Assembly: GCA_035625915.1 (NCBI GenBank)
Contig: DASPOR010000195.1
Location: forward strand, 1-33,379
Length of the DNA stretch: 33,379 nucleotides
Direction of reading: 5' to 3'
DNA from: Alphaproteobacteria bacterium
GTDB taxonomy: Bacteria > Pseudomonadota > Alphaproteobacteria > JACZXZ01
The notes under the pieces were generated by a model. That model saw nothing but the letters and a program-made list of their open reading frames with translations. It was not told the origin of the DNA and searched no databases. Of the stretch, positions 31,895-33,379 are shown piece by piece; positions within the stretch are counted from its first letter, which is position 1, and every line of letters starts with the position of its first letter. The position numbers and the translations under genes were made by a program.

Positions 31895-32248
31895 CTATTT
31901 GACCTTATCCAGAGAGAAAGTGTGATCTGGGCATTTGACCTCGTCGGTATGGTAGATAACCGTAGCCTTATCCCCAGAAAATTCGCCCGTTAGCCTCCCG
32001 TGATTTCCAGTGACCTTACCGTCGGGCGCCACGTGGCCTGCAATATTGCCCGGGGAACCGCCCGGGAGGATCCGCTCTCCGGTAATGGCGCCATCGGCTA
32101 TGTTGAGCGTCATCTCTTCGGTCGGGCACCCGCCCGCTCTTTCTGAGTGACTTTTGCCCTTCCATTGGCCGTCAAACGATCCAGCCGCGAGGAGAGTGCC
32201 CGCTTGGAAAGAGGTCGCTATTATGACTGCGTAAATTGCGCGTCTCAT
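31895..32248 (-). CDS. Small secreted protein, unknown function
   Basis: From ATG 32248 the protein has 117 residues. MRRAIYAVIIATSFQAGTLLAAG is a good signal peptide. The mature part, GSFDGQWKGKSHSERAGGCPTEEMTLNIADG, then AITGERI, GHVAPDGKVTGNHGRLTGEFSG and VKCPDHTFSLDKVK, has the strand-turn rhythm of a small beta-barrel of the xFDGxWxG type with two cysteines that may pair. Its function is not known. ATG 32257 is an alternative start in the same frame, and the reading frame extends further to 32299 without conserved sequence. It lies 100 bp upstream of the frameshifted gene on the same strand and may share its transcript. Confidence 0.75.
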   Translation of the reverse strand: MRRAIYAVIIATSFQAGTLLAAGSFDGQWKGKSHSERAGGCPTEEMTLNIADGAITGERILPGGSPGNIAGHVAPDGKVTGNHGRLTGEFSGDKATVIYHTDEVKCPDHTFSLDKVK

Positions 32249-32364
32249 CGTCCCCATCCCTGGTTGTGATTCGGCATATGACCAATAAGACCGGGGCACA
32301 GGAAGGTGATTCCTGAATACGCACTGCCTGCAAGTCGAGTATGCGCCGACTCCGGTCCATCAGC

Positions 32365-32408
32365 AAAAGAAAAGCCCCGCCGACTGTGGGTCGAATGGAG
32401 GGCGGGGC
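32365..32408 (-). terminator. Intrinsic terminator, minus strand
   Basis: Stem GCCCCGCC (32374-32381) with GGCGGGGC (32401-32408), 19-base loop. On the minus strand the hairpin is followed by TTTTCTTTT (32373 to 32365). On the plus strand GGGTTTTTG follows, so it may act in both directions. Confidence 0.65.
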
Positions 32409-32633
32409 AAGGGTTTTTGTGCGGTTGCAGTCTATTGAGCACGACGGATGCGGTCACGCAGCCTGCCCATACAAATTACTACCTTGCTATCGTGTCTTCA
32501 GGCTAAGCAAGGAATGCCCCGCTGACCAAGAGGAAAGGCAGGGCTAGGTCATCGTCATCTCACCGCTTGAGGGGATGCTTGACAGACGACGGCAAGTCTC
32601 TCACGCGCGACCCGAATGCCAGCGAGTTTATTC

Positions 32634-32661
32634 AAAAAGTACAGCCCCGCCGAAGCGGGGC
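32634..32661 (-). terminator. Intrinsic terminator with UUCG tetraloop, minus strand
   Basis: On the minus strand GCCCCGC, loop TTCG, GCGGGGC (32661 to 32644), then TGTAC and TTTTT (32638 to 32634). The C(UUCG)G loop is exceptionally stable. It lies 273 bases beyond the end of the DUF6134 gene. Confidence 0.65.
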
Positions 32662-32933
32662 GGCAACTCCGACTTTTCACAAAATCCCGAGGTCGGGCTT
32701 TCACGTTGACGGTATATCCCGGCTGACCGATGTGCCGGATGCGGGCCTTGTGGTAGCGCGGCATCTGGCTCGCGTTGGCCGTCCATGTTAATAAAATCAA
32801 CCATAATGTGCGGTCGAAAAAATTAACATGCGGACGCCGTGATCGAAACCGGCGCAATGCATAGGCGACTACAGTCTGATGGGCGTAAAAAGTGGCTACC
32901 TTCATGGGGTTAGCGGCATCCCGGACAGATCGA

Positions 32934-33379
32934 CTAAGCTTCTCGAACCAACTCTATCCTGTGGCCCTTCTTCTCGAATGTCAGAGCAAGCGAGCGTCGG
33001 TGTTCGTCAAACCACAGGGCACCATTGACAAAGCTCTCGAACGAGTACCCCCTTCCCTGAATCGTCCTGCGGGCGATCCTGGTGGATTTCTGGCTCAGCG
33101 ATCGCGCCGAGAGCGTGGCGAGCTCGCCGGTATAAGGATCGATGATGTGCGGATGATTCAATATTTCGTCATTCCAAAAGTTGGCGCTGATTGCATCGCC
33201 GGGAACGGTCCGTTGACCAGTTGGACCGGTCACCAGAAAGTTGCCGCTCTCGTCGCGTTTTGCCATGACATGCGACGTATCGCCATCGTCGTTGGTAATG
33301 TATTCGAAGGCGACTAACTTGCCATCCTTCCAGTCTTCCTCTCCGCATTGCTGGAACCGATAGAGCGTCACGAATGCCA
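32934..33379 (-). CDS. DUF6134 family protein, partial (5' end outside window)
   Basis: The frame is open to the window edge; a GTG at 33371 is internal (Val in AFVTLYRFQQ), not a start. The visible 148 residues read LYRFQQCGEEDWKDGKLVAFEYITNDDGDT, FLVTGPTGQRTVPGDAI, NFWNDEILNHPHIIDPYTGEL and ALWFDEHRRSLALTFEKKGHRIELV, the pattern of DUF6134: strands with EDWKDGKLV and the NFWN segment. Family members are about 200 residues with an N-terminal signal peptide, so roughly 50 residues are missing. The protein is probably periplasmic; its biochemical role is unknown. Confidence 0.75.
   Translation of the reverse strand, partial: AFVTLYRFQQCGEEDWKDGKLVAFEYITNDDGDTSHVMAKRDESGNFLVTGPTGQRTVPGDAISANFWNDEILNHPHIIDPYTGELATLSARSLSQKSTRIARRTIQGRGYSFESFVNGALWFDEHRRSLALTFEKKGHRIELVREA

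Larger units (their letters stand above)
32300..32933. other. Non-coding region with several GC-rich hairpins
   Basis: I found no supportable gene in these 634 bases; an open frame at 32555-32905 (minus) runs through a terminator hairpin and has no ribosome binding site. Two minus-strand terminators are present (32365-32408 and 32634-32661). A third, weaker hairpin lies between them (GCCCCGC at 32516-32522 with GCAGGGC at 32538-32544). The region separates the secreted-protein gene from the DUF6134 gene. Confidence 0.5.

Noticed and set aside
32555..32905. 116-residue minus-strand open frame
   Set aside because: Runs through a UUCG-loop terminator hairpin and lacks conserved sequence.

Overview
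This window looks like a contiguous stretch of chromosome from a GC-rich Alphaproteobacterium. The clues are an imuB-dnaE2 cassette, a FixL/FixJ-style two-component pair, a class III cyclase-TPR protein, DUF2950, DUF3300 and DUF6134 proteins, and heavy use of GTG starts. I cannot fix the order or genus from sequence alone. No tRNA, rRNA, insertion sequence, prophage module or CRISPR array is visible. Most of the window is ordinary housekeeping and accessory metabolism. I did not find a clear new multi-gene system. The least explained signals are non-coding: a three-hairpin RNA candidate at 15389-15489, a 27-bp palindrome before dps, and a cluster of GC-rich hairpins at 32374-32661.

Layout. 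1-3710: the end of an ImuB-like Y-family polymerase overlapping dnaE2 (SOS mutasome). 3730-4980 (minus): an alpha/beta hydrolase fused to OsmC. 5097-10529 (plus): a Nudix hydrolase, then a sulfur amino acid run (cysK, sseA-type sulfurtransferase, two GNAT acetyltransferases, a metC-type lyase) ending with hisI. 10676-12495: molybdate transporter genes modB and modC without modA. 12608-15275: a small repeat-bearing secreted protein, a proline-rich TonB-like protein (minus), dps with a palindromic upstream site, and a small secreted protein (minus).

15276-15701 is intergenic and carries the RNA candidate. 15702-18074 (minus) is a two-gene DUF3300-DUF2950 operon of exported proteins. 18286-22688 holds a SAM methyltransferase, an unidentified membrane protein (minus), an SGNH-hydrolase-like protein (minus), DoxX and a short family 2 glycosyltransferase. 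23016-27969 (minus) holds a MASE1-PAS histidine kinase overlapping its FixJ-type regulator, then a 516-bp gap, then an adenylate/guanylate cyclase with TPRs.

28528-30850 (plus) encodes a Tat-exported purple-acid-phosphatase-like enzyme and a beta-carbonic anhydrase. 31019-33379 (minus) contains a 63-residue protein, a frameshifted exported protein, a small secreted protein, a 634-bp non-coding stretch and a DUF6134 gene cut by the window edge.

Functional links that the order supports: ImuB with DnaE2; CysK, SseA and MetC in cysteine and methionine sulfur handling; ModB with ModC; the kinase with its regulator; DUF3300 with DUF2950. Other adjacencies give no reliable functional inference.
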